DNA of 64,000 bases from Ceratodon purpureus (Eukaryota > Streptophyta > Bryopsida > Pseudoditrichales > Ditrichaceae), in contig CM026421.1 of NCBI GenBank assembly GCA_014871385.1, positions 26,964,752-27,028,751 of the forward strand, written 5' to 3'. Every line of letters begins with the position of its first letter. The stretch's first letter is position 1. This document shows, in pieces, positions 1 through 11,824 of the stretch. The notes beneath the pieces are model-generated. The model made no database searches. It saw only the letters and a list, made by a program, of their open reading frames with translations, and was not told where the DNA came from. Both the position numbers and the translations under genes were made by a program.

Positions 1-745
1 ATCAGGCAGCTTAAAATTAGGGTTTTTTAATTTTTTTTTTCTTGAAATATTTTCATAACTAAACCACCACTCAAACTCCAAAGAGACCCAAGTCAAAAAA
101 TAAACCAATTTTGCAAGGGCAGCCTCCAAAAATTACGAAGACAAGCTTCAAATATTTGAATTATTTCTTTCAAAATTCGTCAAAATTTGAGATTTTGAAA
201 TTTTTCAAAAATAATTTCGCCCAAAAATAAAAATTGTATAAAGGCACCTAACCACCTTTTAGATTTTTCTAAAACCAAGTATACGTAACGTCATACATGT
301 TTTACGATATCAACGTTTTTAGACCCGCTTCTAGAAAATAATTTTTATGAAGGTCCTAAAAAAGGAATATGTCTCTAAAATTATGCATGGAGGTACCCAA
401 CTTGATTACCTACATGGAAAAAAATATGAGCAAAATGTTTGGAATATTGAACATCAAGTCCCCGTTTTCACCATTTATCCTATGTCGTTCGGTTTATACC
501 AAAAAAAACTTTTGCTGCAACTTTAAACATTATAATCTCACAAATGGTAAACATCCAACGGTTGAAAATTTTATCTGTACTTTTAAAGAGGATAAAGTAC
601 AAGATCTTATGTTTAGATGTCTAAAAAAAGAAAATAAAACTGGTCCAAACCGTCATTCCCAAAAAGCGGTCAAAAATGACAGGTTTGGAACTTGGAGCTT
701 CTAAAAACGGCTAGATTTTTAGGGGTTAAGCACAAAATGTCCACT
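1..745 (+). repeat. Diverged AT-rich dispersed repeat, copy A
   Basis: This stretch aligns, in opposite orientation, with about 47490-48265. Matching blocks include the 'aagggcagcctccaaaaatt' segment near 115-135, the 'aaaattaggg' segment near 15-25, and the end near 680-730. The copies are clearly diverged. A 111-codon open frame at 369-704 has a counterpart in the other copy, with shared residues K-M-F-G and I-K-S-P, but it matches no family I know and may only reflect DNA similarity. The repeat probably continues left of base 1. No terminal repeats or polymerase motifs were seen, so its class is unknown. Confidence 0.65.
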
Positions 746-2790
746 CTACGAAATATCAAAGTTTCTCACACTTTTGGGCAATGTACTAAAAAAGCTTCTT
801 CATTCCCTCATAGAAGTTAAAAAATTTGTTTTTGAAGGTTTTTCCTTTTTTCCACTTGAAGGATGGACATCATTCTTTACTTTGACCGTTTGGATTGGAA
901 CTTTATAATATACTGGAATTTCTAGGAAAGAAATATTAATTAGTATCCTAATGTATTCAACTTAATAAATATATTGTTTTCAACATGCTACATTTGTCTT
1001 TTGTTTGTGATTTTTTTTCAATAAAATTAGCCAAGTTAGTCATCTTTGTCATCAGCGAAAATCCCCCAAATTCATATGCAAAAAACCTTAGGAAAAAAAA
1101 GTTAGAGTGTGTCAACCTAGTCAAAAATCGTGTCAAAAAAGTTTGTTTTCAAATTTCAATTGCTATAATCTTCTAATATCTACAATCAATTATGATAGAA
1201 TTTATTGAGCTATCTACTACAATAATCTAGTTGAAGATTTTACGGTTAGAAGTAGAAAATAATGATTTTTTAATCATTCATGGTTTTTACATTCGAATTG
1301 GCAGTTTTGGCACTTTTTTTGGTGATGCATAGTTTAATTGTTGTTCTTTTGTGAAAGTTAAAAAATATCGTTGGAATAACAACAATTTGGCACTTTCACT
1401 TCCAAAATACAACTAGTCATGTAGAAGTTAAACAAGGATTCAGGTAAGCTTCATGTTTACCTAAATGAAAAGTGAAGCAAAAGGCGCATATAAAATTTGG
1501 TCATATGAAATGGATACCCAATTTCCAATGTGCTAACTGAAGCATTTTGTTTTTTTTAACTATCTTTGAATCTTCATTGTGGACATTCCAAGTTAAGGTA
1601 TGTTCCCACTTGGCCTTAGAGATGGTCTTAGAAGGCGTTCATACCTCTTTAATAAAGTGTGTGTTTCCATGTATGTTCTTTAGTTATTACCAATCCTATA
1701 TGGATGTCCATATGGAAAAATTTATATAATAAGTATTTGTTAACATTTAAGAAGACAAAATAATACTCGAGCGATAGTAGGCAATTGTTAAGGGAGCACC
1801 AAATTGGAAATTTTCGCAAATTTCAAACACTTAAGAATGGTCTTAACTAATATGGCTTCCAGAAGGCCATTATGTAATTCGGCTATTGTTGATGATACCT
1901 TTGTAAATCTCATTGATGACAACATTCTTACAAAAAGGTATTCCTCCCAAAATTGTGGAGGTTTTAAGTTTTTATTCATATTCTATGTGTAACTCAATAT
2001 ATTTATAATATAACTATATTTACTTCAAAGACCAAAATATACTATCTCAGGCTCACCACCCAACCATCAAGAAGAGATCATAAAAAACTTATCTCACTTT
2101 TTCACCTCTAAGCCTTTATATTCTAGTTCCTTCCCAAATGAACTAGATTCTATCTTAGAGTATGTCTCAGAGTCTATCTTAAGGTCTATCATTTTATAGA
2201 TCTTTCTAGATCCTTTTATCTCTTTATTCCTACATCTGGAGTAAAGATAATTCATTACCATCTAAATGCAGCATAGTAGTCTAATTCTAATCCACCTCAT
2301 CTTGAGTTGTCTAACTCTTGTACACATGTTCTCAATCTGGAGCGGTCCAGCTCTAGTCCATTCATCCTCAATTGGAAGCTGTCTAAATCCTTTCATCCTC
2401 TGTTAACACACTCCCACATGTGATTAGAAGATTTCATTCATCCATCTTTTTATCTTTAAGTTACCTTACACTTTACAAAAGCCAAGTGCAAACGGGCCTT
2501 TAGCCATACACTTCCAAATAATTGGTGCTAAGCTTTATAGAAAACAATACTATTGTATTTGATATATGTAAGAGAACATCACTAGATGAATAACTTTGTA
2601 GTAGCAATCAAAAAACAATATTTTCAAAAAGTATCCAAACTCCCCTTCAAGTCACTGTCTTCACAATCACATTTTCTTGGTTGAGAGAAAATCCTAACAA
2701 TGGATCAACTACATAGTCAAAGATTGAAAAGAATTTCATTATCATTTCAAAGTGATTCAAAATAACTAAGTAATAATCTTGTTACAAAAC
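746..2790. other. AT-rich intergenic DNA
   Basis: The DNA is very AT-rich with only short chance frames of about 60 codons. Bases 2040-2470 are somewhat richer in C and T ('tctagttc', 'tctatctta' runs), but I see no gene, RNA gene or transposon end in it. Confidence 0.5.
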
Positions 2791-2801
2791 TTCACCTCCA
2801 A

Positions 2802-4252
2802 CTTCAGAAAGAATTTCGGGTTTTCTATCTTCCGTGGCCATCTTCTCTACAACCACGGCCTTCGGACAATTGGTGATCTTTGGGACGCTCAAGGACGTTG
2901 TTTTAAAACCTGGGATTTGCTTCGCCGCGCCTTCTCTCTCACAGCCACAGATCGGCCCATGCTGGGAGCTTTTCGCCGACACATGCCGGCCCCTTGGCTG
3001 CCGCTATTGCGACGGCACCCACTTCCCTCTGAGCCTAATGAGTGGTTGGGCTTCTTCCATTGCTTGGAAGACCCTCTTTCCATCCTCCTTTGCCGAGCAA
3101 CCGCTCAATTCCAGCCCTTCGCCCACAGTGGTGCAGGGATCTTCGACCTCCCTACGTTTGTCCCAGGCTTTACTGTCGGCGCATAGTCGCGGCACCTCAT
3201 TCGGATACACAGCCGGGCCTTCCTCCTCCGCGCGTAAATTTTGTCGGCTTCATTCGACCCATTCGCGTCGCCACCCTCCTCTGTGGCGAGGACAAGAATC
3301 TGATTCATCCCTATGTGGCCTCGACGGCCCAGCTCGAATTCGATCCAAATTGCTGGCTCTGACCGGATGGATCCGAATTGCTCACCTACTCCGCCAAGAA
3401 GGGGCGACACTTCTTCAACCCGCTCACCACCTTCACCCTCACCATCGCCGCAAAGTGGGGACCAGCTTTAGTTCCGGCTCGGTTTCTTCGAGACTGGACA
3501 TAAACCTGGACCAACATCCGCCACCGTGAGGAGAGCGTGTTTTTATGGTCCGTAATTCATAAAGCCGTAGCGGTCAATGTCTGGCGCCATCGAGCCTCCT
3601 CGGCCATCCTCGTAGGCTACCCTATTTGCCCCCACACTGGTGCAAATCCCTCCTCCATCGATTTTACGAGTGTCCTCGCGTGTTCGGACAGTGGGGATAT
3701 GCACAAGCGATCCTGCAACGTCTTCACAGAGCGGGCGCGGCCCTGTTCAACATCTGCATTGGCGGGTATGCCTCTTCAGACTTCCATGGCCCCGTGCACT
3801 TTGAAAGTTCCGTTACGTGTGGTTTATTCTCAGAGGCACAGTCCTCTGGCAATCCTAGATCGCGTGCAATGCGCAAGTATTTGCTTCCGAAGACTGGCCC
3901 GGGCCCCGGCTTCAACGGGCCGTGCGGGAGTCTTACTTGACGCCGGCCGCGCCGCTTGGTTTAAAGCTTTTCGGGCCATCCGCCAACACCCTCATGATAG
4001 TCACTGGATTTTGATTAGATTCGACACCTTGTGGATGTTCTCGCCACAACACCTGGGTCACCGCACCGGCATGGTAGTCACTTGGATCGTTACTCGCCCT
4101 CGTGAAGTGTTTTTAATCTAGTTCGTGGCTACTTCGAGTTACCTTCTTAAGTCCAAGGACCCTTGGGTACCTTGGCATTTGTATCGAGTTTAAAAAAAAA
4201 AATTAAAAAAAAAATGTAAAAAAAAAATTTTAAAAAAAACTTTCAGAAAGAT
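2802..4252 (+). mobile_element. Degraded LINE (non-LTR retrotransposon) 3' end
   Basis: This is an island of much higher GC than the AT-rich DNA around it, ending in an A-rich tail at about 4190-4239. Between 3530 and 3800 one frame reads FLWSVIHKAVAVNVWR and a neighbouring frame reads SLLHRFYECPRVFGQWG. Together these resemble the zinc-binding domain found after the reverse transcriptase in plant LINEs (C..C, then H....C and W). No frame is open throughout, so the copy is dead and carries several frameshifts and stops. The stretches 'cttcagaaagaatt' at 2802 and 'ctttcagaaagatt' at 4240 differ by one added base near the start and one missing base near the end, and could be a target-site duplication. 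The reverse transcriptase core itself is absent, so the copy is 5'-truncated. Confidence 0.6.
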
Positions 4253-6309
4253 TCCGTACTATCAAAAAAGAGCCCGGAGTTTTTCTCCTTTTTGTCCTTG
4301 TTCTGTTCCTGGTTTCATCAAATATCATCAGAATAAACTTACAAATGTCATCAGAATGTTGGGCGTTTCACAAAAGGTACTGCTGACTAATCTAATCCCC
4401 AAGCACTGTGTTGTAAAGATGTGATTGCTCCCAAACTATCCAATGACACTGCCTGTAACTCCATTGCATAGGCTTATGAGTCACCAGCCTGAATTCCCAT
4501 AAGACAACAGAGTTATTTGTAAACAAATATTTGGAAATGACCTTTTTGAAAGCAGCATGGGTCCTTATGCTATCTGAAGTATGAGAAGTCATTTTGTTGT
4601 GTGAGAGCTTGAGCACCCATTCGAGCAGGCACTGGTCCATGTGCTCTTGGCTGGTACCTCTCCCTCCTCCAGTGTAAAAACCGTGGAATCTTAGAAGTCG
4701 CGGAGTTTGAAAATAGGGTGCACCATGTGTCCAGGCGATGTTGCACCACTCAGAGGCACTCCCATTGCTGAATCTGGAGGATCATGAAAGATCTCCGGAG
4801 AGGTTCCAATCAAATGTTGTGCTTCTTTTTAGCTTTTCGTACAGGTTGAGCGAGTGATGTTCTGATAACTGCTTGAGTGGGACCTTTCTTCATTAATTGG
4901 GGAATGATCGTCCACAACCACCATTTTGTGAAGCACTGATAGGAGAGCTGCGGCCTCTTTCTGTGTCAATGGATAGCAGTTTTACTAGTTTCACTCTTTG
5001 GCTTAATTAATTCGAGGTGGGCATGAGTGAAGGTAGATGCTTCCTAACTTAATTTACTCCAAAAAGTTGGTGTTGGTGTTAGTGAAGAGTTTTTTTTGTA
5101 GGTCTATGAGTTAGCAAAATCACTCTGCTTGTTATTGTTGTAATACAACTCACATTCATGAACTTGTTCAATATTTTTAATGCAACCTCTAATAATCTTT
5201 TCAAAAATAGAGAAGGATGACATTCAAAGTCTTAATTTTTAAGCCATTTCTCTTTAAGACCAATATTGTAACCTCCTTCTACACATGCATGGCAAAATTT
5301 TGCTAGATTAAAAGTAAGTTATCCACAATACCAGTGTGTTACATAAAGTTGTTATTTGCATTTCTTTATTTTCCCCCAACAAGCGGTGCATCAGACCTCA
5401 AATTTGGATAATTTATTTTTCTGGCCTAATTTGTTGAGAAGTTCTAAATGTTTTTTTTTGGATTTTTGGGACTAAAGTTGGGGCTTGCTGCATCAAGTTC
5501 TCCTATGGAGCCCCTTGAGATTGAACGGAGCTCCACTCCTACATAAATAACATCTATAATTTGCTCCACCCCTTCCATCTTCTCCAAGCTTGTGCTTTAA
5601 GCAACGGTTGATAGGGATATTTAGACAAATCCATGTTATCTAACTTGATAGGAATACTTGGAGTTATCAAGCTTAACAATCTAATTCACTTCTCAATTTT
5701 GTAATCAATGCAAACAAGTAGATCATCACATAAATCAACCTTTTCTTTGCACCCGATTAGATGCCATTTGAGAACTTGAGAGTGATTGCTCTATTGGGGC
5801 AAAATCACAATATGCAAAACTACTTACCATGTTTCCAACATTGCATTTATAACCATAGAATTTTAGTGCAATTTGAAAAAAAAGTAGGCACATTCCAAGT
5901 GTTATGTTCTTATGATAAAGGGCACATAATATGGATCAATTTTCCTTAGGGTATAGGTTATTTTGTAAATTAAGATAAATCAACTTATTTCCAAGCCTTC
6001 TTTTATTTTGGAGTCCTACTAAATCTAAAAAAAATCACAAGAAACTAAGATACAATGCAAGCAATAATGTGCACCTATTGAGAATGAAATAAACTTTGTT
6101 TTTTTGTACATGTATAAAAACTTTTAACGCATGATCTCATTGCTCAAATTTTCAATCCAATATTTCATTGTATGCCTTTTTAACTATCAAAGACCAACCT
6201 TTGTATTTGAATTCAGCCTACCTCCATATGAAAAAATCAAGCATTTCTTTAGAAGTTTATAGGACGTATGAAGGTAAAAATCACATGGACATACTCCTAA
6301 CTCCACCAA
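4253..6309. other. Intergenic DNA, no gene recognised
   Basis: Bases 4260-5000 have a balanced composition and an 82-codon minus-strand frame (4392-4640) without recognisable features. Bases 5000-6300 are AT-rich. No splice-compatible gene model, RNA gene or repeat boundary was found. Confidence 0.45.
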
Positions 6310-6530
6310 ATCAAGAATTTGAAGAGCCTCATTTCAAATTTACTTTTGAAGTTGATTTCTTTGGCTCACAAAACACTTCAAACCTATTTTGTAATAAAGA
6401 AAAAAAATCTTTTTTTCAATTTTGAACATTACGATCTCCTAAACGGTAAGGATCTTGAATCTAAGATTTGGAGTATATGTACATGTACAAGTAAGGTACT
6501 ATATCCTATGGTTATCTCACCCAAAATACA
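6310..6530 (+). repeat. Diverged dispersed repeat, partial copy B
   Basis: The segment near 6415-6510 resembles 520-610 of copy A. Both read roughly FNFEHY/FNLKHY-type codons, then 'ctcctaaacggtaa' or 'ctcacaaatggtaa', then a further 70 bases of weak similarity. The match is shorter and weaker than that between copies A and C, so the boundaries are approximate. Confidence 0.4.
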
Positions 6531-7346
6531 TCATGACTTGAAGACATACACCTCGTATTGAAAGATGTCAATTTTGAGGGAATTAGCATTCTTGATGCCG
6601 TTTGATTACATGGGTTGACCCCAAAAGACCCTTGGTGTTTTTGGAGCCAAAGTTGCTAAAAAAAACCCTATTGATAAAAACCTAATGTTTTGTAAATTTA
6701 TACCTAGATTAAATATTTAAGTGTAGAATCTTGTAATTGCCTTGTTAAGAAAGGTTCGTACCAATTTTGGGAACAATCCACAGTATAGTTTGTGAGATTA
6801 TAACGTTTGAAGTCACTATTAAAGTATTTTTTGAGATTGTGAGATTATAGCGTTTGAAGTCACTGTAAAAGTATTTTTTTACAGTGCTCTGAGAGTATAC
6901 CTAAGTTTTGATGCCCAAAAACTATACATTGCAAGTACATTTGATCTATGGTGGATCATCAATTCCTTTAGGTATGGAACTTAGGTCTAAGCTCACAGAG
7001 TTAGAGCCTCATACAAGCTTAGAAATAAGAAAAAATCCTTGATTTTTTGAAAGGGGGTGTGCTGGAATCACCTAACATCTCCAAAATTTAAACTACTTAA
7101 AGAGTAATCTAAAAATGTCCAATTTGAAGTCTGAATGGTAAAGATGTTGAAGTCAATGACAAAAAGGACCACAAAAAGTTCCAACGCAATCGTAGTAGAT
7201 TTCAAATTTCTAGAAATTTTTGAAGCCTAAATTGTATATTTCTTGTTTATATCAAAGTGTAATTTTGGTTAAAGGGGTCATGTGGATGGAGCCTCTACTA
7301 CGTCATAGATAGTGAATGAAATTTATTACGCTTGGATGAAATATTT
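6531..7346. other. AT-rich intergenic DNA
   Basis: A local duplication is visible near 6795-6870, where 'tgagattatagcgtttgaagtcact' type sequence occurs twice, followed by 'aaagtatttttt'. Nothing else was recognised. Confidence 0.4.
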
Positions 7347-7479
7347 GTATGTGGATGAAATGGATATTGGATGAAATTTTGTATGTGGATGAAATGGATA
7401 TTGGATGAAATTTTGTATGTGGATGAAATGGATATTGGATGAAATTTTGTATGTGGATGAAATGGATATTGGATGAAAA
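7347..7479 (+). repeat. 34-bp minisatellite, about four copies
   Basis: The unit begins 'gtatgtggatgaaatggata' and is 34 bp long. Three full copies (7347, 7381, 7415) are identical and the fourth (from 7449) is nearly complete. Shorter diverged 'ttggatgaaa' units flank it on both sides, up to about 7610. The copies abut with no spacers, so this is not a CRISPR array. Confidence 0.9.
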
Positions 7480-10400
7480 CTAAACTCTTGATGATAATTG
7501 TCATTTGGATGAAAAAATGAGCAACCTCTTTAGATGGAAACGGTTGGTTAGGTAGAATTTTTTATTGGATGAAAATTGTCATGAATGTGTATGGATGAAA
7601 AAATATTGGGCCTATCATTTTAGAAGCGCCAACCCTTTGAAATTTTGTCTTGTCACTTTCTACCCTTGTGAATGACGGGCAACTTAGACAGAAATGGAAG
7701 ATCATCATTGGTTATTGGCTGCTTAGATTTAGACCATATTCTTCTAAAATTCATAACTTTTGCATTGTAACTCCAAATACTTTGAAATTTGCGCCATTGA
7801 AAAGCTACTGTTGAAAGCTACATGAAGTAAAAATTTCAGAAAATAATTGAATTTTGAAACCTTAGAATAGCCTACCCAGAATTGATGCGACCAGAATATG
7901 ATCTCAAGGGCCTTTAGGGATTAAACCGTTTAGGGGTCAAACCATTCATATAGTGTCCAACTAAGATATCATAAAGTGCATCAAAATCAGTTATTGATTT
8001 TTGCTAATGGGATCCAATTAAACTGATTTTTAATTAACGTGCAATAAAAACCTTGGTTTTTGTTCTCCTTTGACCAGCGGGCTTGTCCGCTTAGCAATAT
8101 TTCTTCTGTGGTACTTTCACAATCAATCAATAAAGTTTGATTGTTTCTCCACAAAAAAAAATCAAAAATCAAAATCAAAAATCAAAAATCAAAAACATAC
8201 TCGATAGGGCTCAACCTTTTCAGTCCCCATAACCGATAGCTACATTGAAAGAGGCCTGTATTGCCAGGCACTGGACAGCACTGGCACAGCAGTCTGCCAA
8301 GTCATTTTGTGCTCTCTGTTCCCTTATCCTGGACACTGAAATTTTAGCTAATAACTTACTCCACTGCAATGAATGAAAATGTTCATTGCTTCAAAAAAGT
8401 AGAAAGAGAAAAATGTGGTTGATACAGAGCATGCATTTATGATATACATTCATGCACACACTCGTACAGTTCGCCGGAGTGCACCTCGCCATCCCCGTAC
8501 AGTGTTCACAGCCTGTGTTGACCGCCACATTGGGCGAGCTTCATAGTCAACTTTGTAATCTATACCATAAATATTTACTAAGAGAGATCGTGCAATGAAT
8601 TTCAATCCGTTTGTGCCAAAAAGCAAAAATAATTCCAAAGGGATGTTTGATGGGTCTTAATACAAAATCACCTCAAGAAGAAGCTCTCAAACTCCTTGCT
8701 AACTTTGAAGTTTCATGGTGTGTTCATAACTTCTTTGGACGCAGGAAAGGGAGCCAGATGCAATGGAGGTACGCTAGGTCTAGGATAGGCAGTTTTAGCT
8801 AACATCAGGCTCTTTCTGATATGGAAACCTTTTGCCGAGAAACCGTGGGTTTCTTGGTTTTGCTGAAATTTTGTTTTTTGCTATGAAATGGAGTGTTTAT
8901 TTGTTCCAAATTTGTGATTTGGAAATGGGTCAAAAACTTAAGGTATGTATCCATGTGTAATCCAACCCTTCATTAGGGAGGGACAAACTCTTAGGAATTA
9001 TTTTCAACTGTGGAGAGGTTGTCATGTAGCACCATCCAAGCCTTCAAGCTTGAAGTGTTTCTTCAAGTCCACCACCAATGAAAGCCATATTGCTTCATTT
9101 CCCTGAGAAATGCTATTCATTAATGATGAGTTTTGATTTTGCATTATTAGATCACATGGAATTTTTGATTAATGTAATGTTTGAAAAGAGACATCAGAAC
9201 CATTGTTAGAATCCATCAAGTTTACCTTCATGAAATGTAATGGATTGAATTTCAAAAATGAGTATAGAACTACACTCCGTGGATATGAAGGGAAGGATAT
9301 TGCAAAGATAGAAACCTTTAGGACCTCTCTCCATGTTGAGAAGGATGATTACTTTTTAGAAAGTTTTGAGGGCATCGGTACAACTTTACATTGGTCATGC
9401 CATCAAGCAAATGTTATTCAATGTAGTTTGAATTCATTGCCATAATGGTATATGTGCTTCTTTAGTGATCTAGGCTAGAGTGGTGACTAGACTTTGATGC
9501 CACTTTGTTGGATTGAAAAATGCTCAAACTCGGAAAATGTTCATGACTGTTGTTCCATGTACTTTTAGCCCACGTACATTAATGTTAGATGGACTTTTGA
9601 TTGAAAATGATTTGTAGAAAAACTTTATGGAATTTTTTTCCTTCAAACATTTAAAAATAGATTTACCCTTCTTCAATGAATTTTATAGAACGGATTCCTA
9701 ACATGAGTATAGAGGTCATCCACCATGGTGATTAATGAAGGAAAGAGTGTAGCATGAAAATGTGGCTTAATTAGGAAATATTGAATTTTATCCATTATTA
9801 CTTTCTTTTTTTTGTTATTTATGTGATATCAACTAGAAAATACACTTTTAATCTTTGAAGACTCTAATAAGAATAAAATGATACCCTTGTTGTCTTAAAA
9901 TTCAAAAATCATAGATAGATGAAAGCATGATAAATTGAATCATCAACATATCTACGTAATGCTTTTGCAAGATAAACTTCCTTCAAGTTTTAAATAACTA
10001 AGTATATTGTAGGCAATATATTTGCACATGCATGGGTGGGAAACAAATAGACAAAAAATAATTGTAGCATATAATTTTGAAGCTATGATGTGATATAAGA
10101 AAAGAAAAATGTCTCTATTTAAAAGTGTCATTTTATGTGCCTTCAAGTTCATCAAAATAAAATGTGAATTCAAAATAAGATTTATATGTATTGATTAGAA
10201 AATAAAGATTTTTTTAAACAATAATTTTTGAATTGAAACATTAAACATAGAAGGACTTTAAGTATGTCTTAACTCTTTTTCCTATATTGACCTTTTCTAT
10301 AGTTAAGTACAAGACCATAGTTTGCATCTCAACTTTTAGATTGTGTTTTATTATAAGTTTGCATATTAAAAAATTGTCCTATATGATAGATAATGAACCA

Positions 10401-11750
10401 AAAAATGCTAACAACAAACCAAAAAATATTTAGAAGAAAAGAAAAATAAAATAAAATTTTTTATATATATAATGCATGGAAGTATTAAAAACTAATTGTA
10501 GCTCATCAAACAACTTTGATTATGTTGTGCCTTTCTTTGTTTTGAAAAAAACTACTAATGTTGGATTTATGTTAATTGATTTCTAGCTCATATTTGATAT
10601 TCATGTTAAACAAAACGGTATACACGGTATACAAAACTATTCATGTGTCGTTTTTAGTTCTATTCTTTTCAAAATTTTGATTTTAGCACACTAAGTATCC
10701 AATTGAAGGCATTCATAGTTTTATTAATCTGTTTGAGCTTATTTTATTTTGACTAATCAAAGAAGATCCTAACATTTGGAATTAGAACCTTTGGAAGGGC
10801 AATGAAATAAAATTTTAAGGGAATATGTATGGTCCGAAACTCATTTGCCCATTTTTTTTGGTGGTTTGTTGAATTTCATTATCACTTTTGATTTAGCACA
10901 ACCTCAAATTGGTTTAGATAATTTTGATATATACCTTTCAAATAAAATTGATAAATAATTATTTTTATTTTTAATATAAGAAGATTTTATTTGAAGAAAA
11001 AGACTTATGAACATATTCTATGTTTAATTAGAAAATTAACATAATTATTATAAAAAAAGGTAATGTTTGTTGTTTAATGGTGAAGATATAGCTAAAATTT
11101 GAAAAAATAAAAAATAAAATAAAAAAATGAATTATGTGTGACTATTATTTACATGTACTAGTTTATGTGGTAGCCTATCAACCACTAAAAATCATTGGCA
11201 CCTAATGGGCTAGTATACATGTATAATTATAAATCTATATAATAAAAAATAATGATACATCAACATTGTCAAGGATTTCTTTTAATAACAAAATATTCAT
11301 AGTTTCTATGTAACTTATACACTAATAAAAATGTTATACGTACATCATTGTTTCTATAAGAATCTTATTATAATTGAAAACAATATGAATGCATTTTAGA
11401 AAGAACGTTAGATATAGGTTAGGAATGTAAAATTTTATAATTTTTCATTAAATATATCAATTAAAGTTCAAATAAAAAATGAAATATATCATTATTTTAA
11501 ATAACAAAATTTAAAGCCCGCTAAGTTTTTTTATTTTTTAAAATTTTTTTTATATAAGAAATCATGAATGCATTTTTTATAAACATAGACATTTAAAGTG
11601 CATTTTGTATTTTGTTTGACTTGCTTGTAGAGCTGTTGACTTCCAAGGAAGCCTTTTATTATCGCAGCGGTGAGAAGACTGGCGATATGATGCGAGAGGC
11701 AAGGGAGAATCAATACTATGTGCCCAAAACTGCAAACCAACCTACATTGA
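7480..11750. other. Long AT-rich intergenic stretch
   Basis: No gene was recognised. A simple repeat of the type (ATCAAAA)n lies at 8161-8195. Bases 8200-8800 have a more even composition with frames of about 60 codons and no known motif. Bases 9600-11600 are extremely AT-rich. Confidence 0.5.
8161..8195 (+). repeat. ATCAAAA simple repeat
   Basis: There are five imperfect units of 6-7 bp directly after an A8 run. This could be the tail of an old retroposed sequence, but no body was identified upstream. Confidence 0.7.
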
Positions 11751-11824
11751 CATTAATTAATTAATGCGGGCCGCATGAGGGGGTGTGACGTGGAGGGGGT
11801 CCACGTAGCATTAATTAATTAATG
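11751..11824. repeat. Perfect 17-bp inverted repeat with GC-rich loop
   Basis: The left arm 'cattaattaattaatgc' (11751-11767) and the right arm (11808-11824) are exact reverse complements. The 40-bp loop holds a second palindrome, ACGTGGA-GGGGG-TCCACGT (11788-11806), containing an ACGT core. The DNA could extrude as a nested cruciform. It is too short for a known MITE and no target duplication was found. Confidence 0.75.

Noticed and set aside
2834-3529. 231-codon frame as a host gene
   Set aside because: Ser/Pro-rich translation without domains. The adjacent frames carry the LINE zinc-binding motif and an A-rich tail follows.
4392-4640. 82-codon minus-strand frame as a gene
   Set aside because: No motif, no splice partners and no supporting context.
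7347-7479. Possible CRISPR array
   Set aside because: Units abut without spacers and the genome is eukaryotic; it is a minisatellite.
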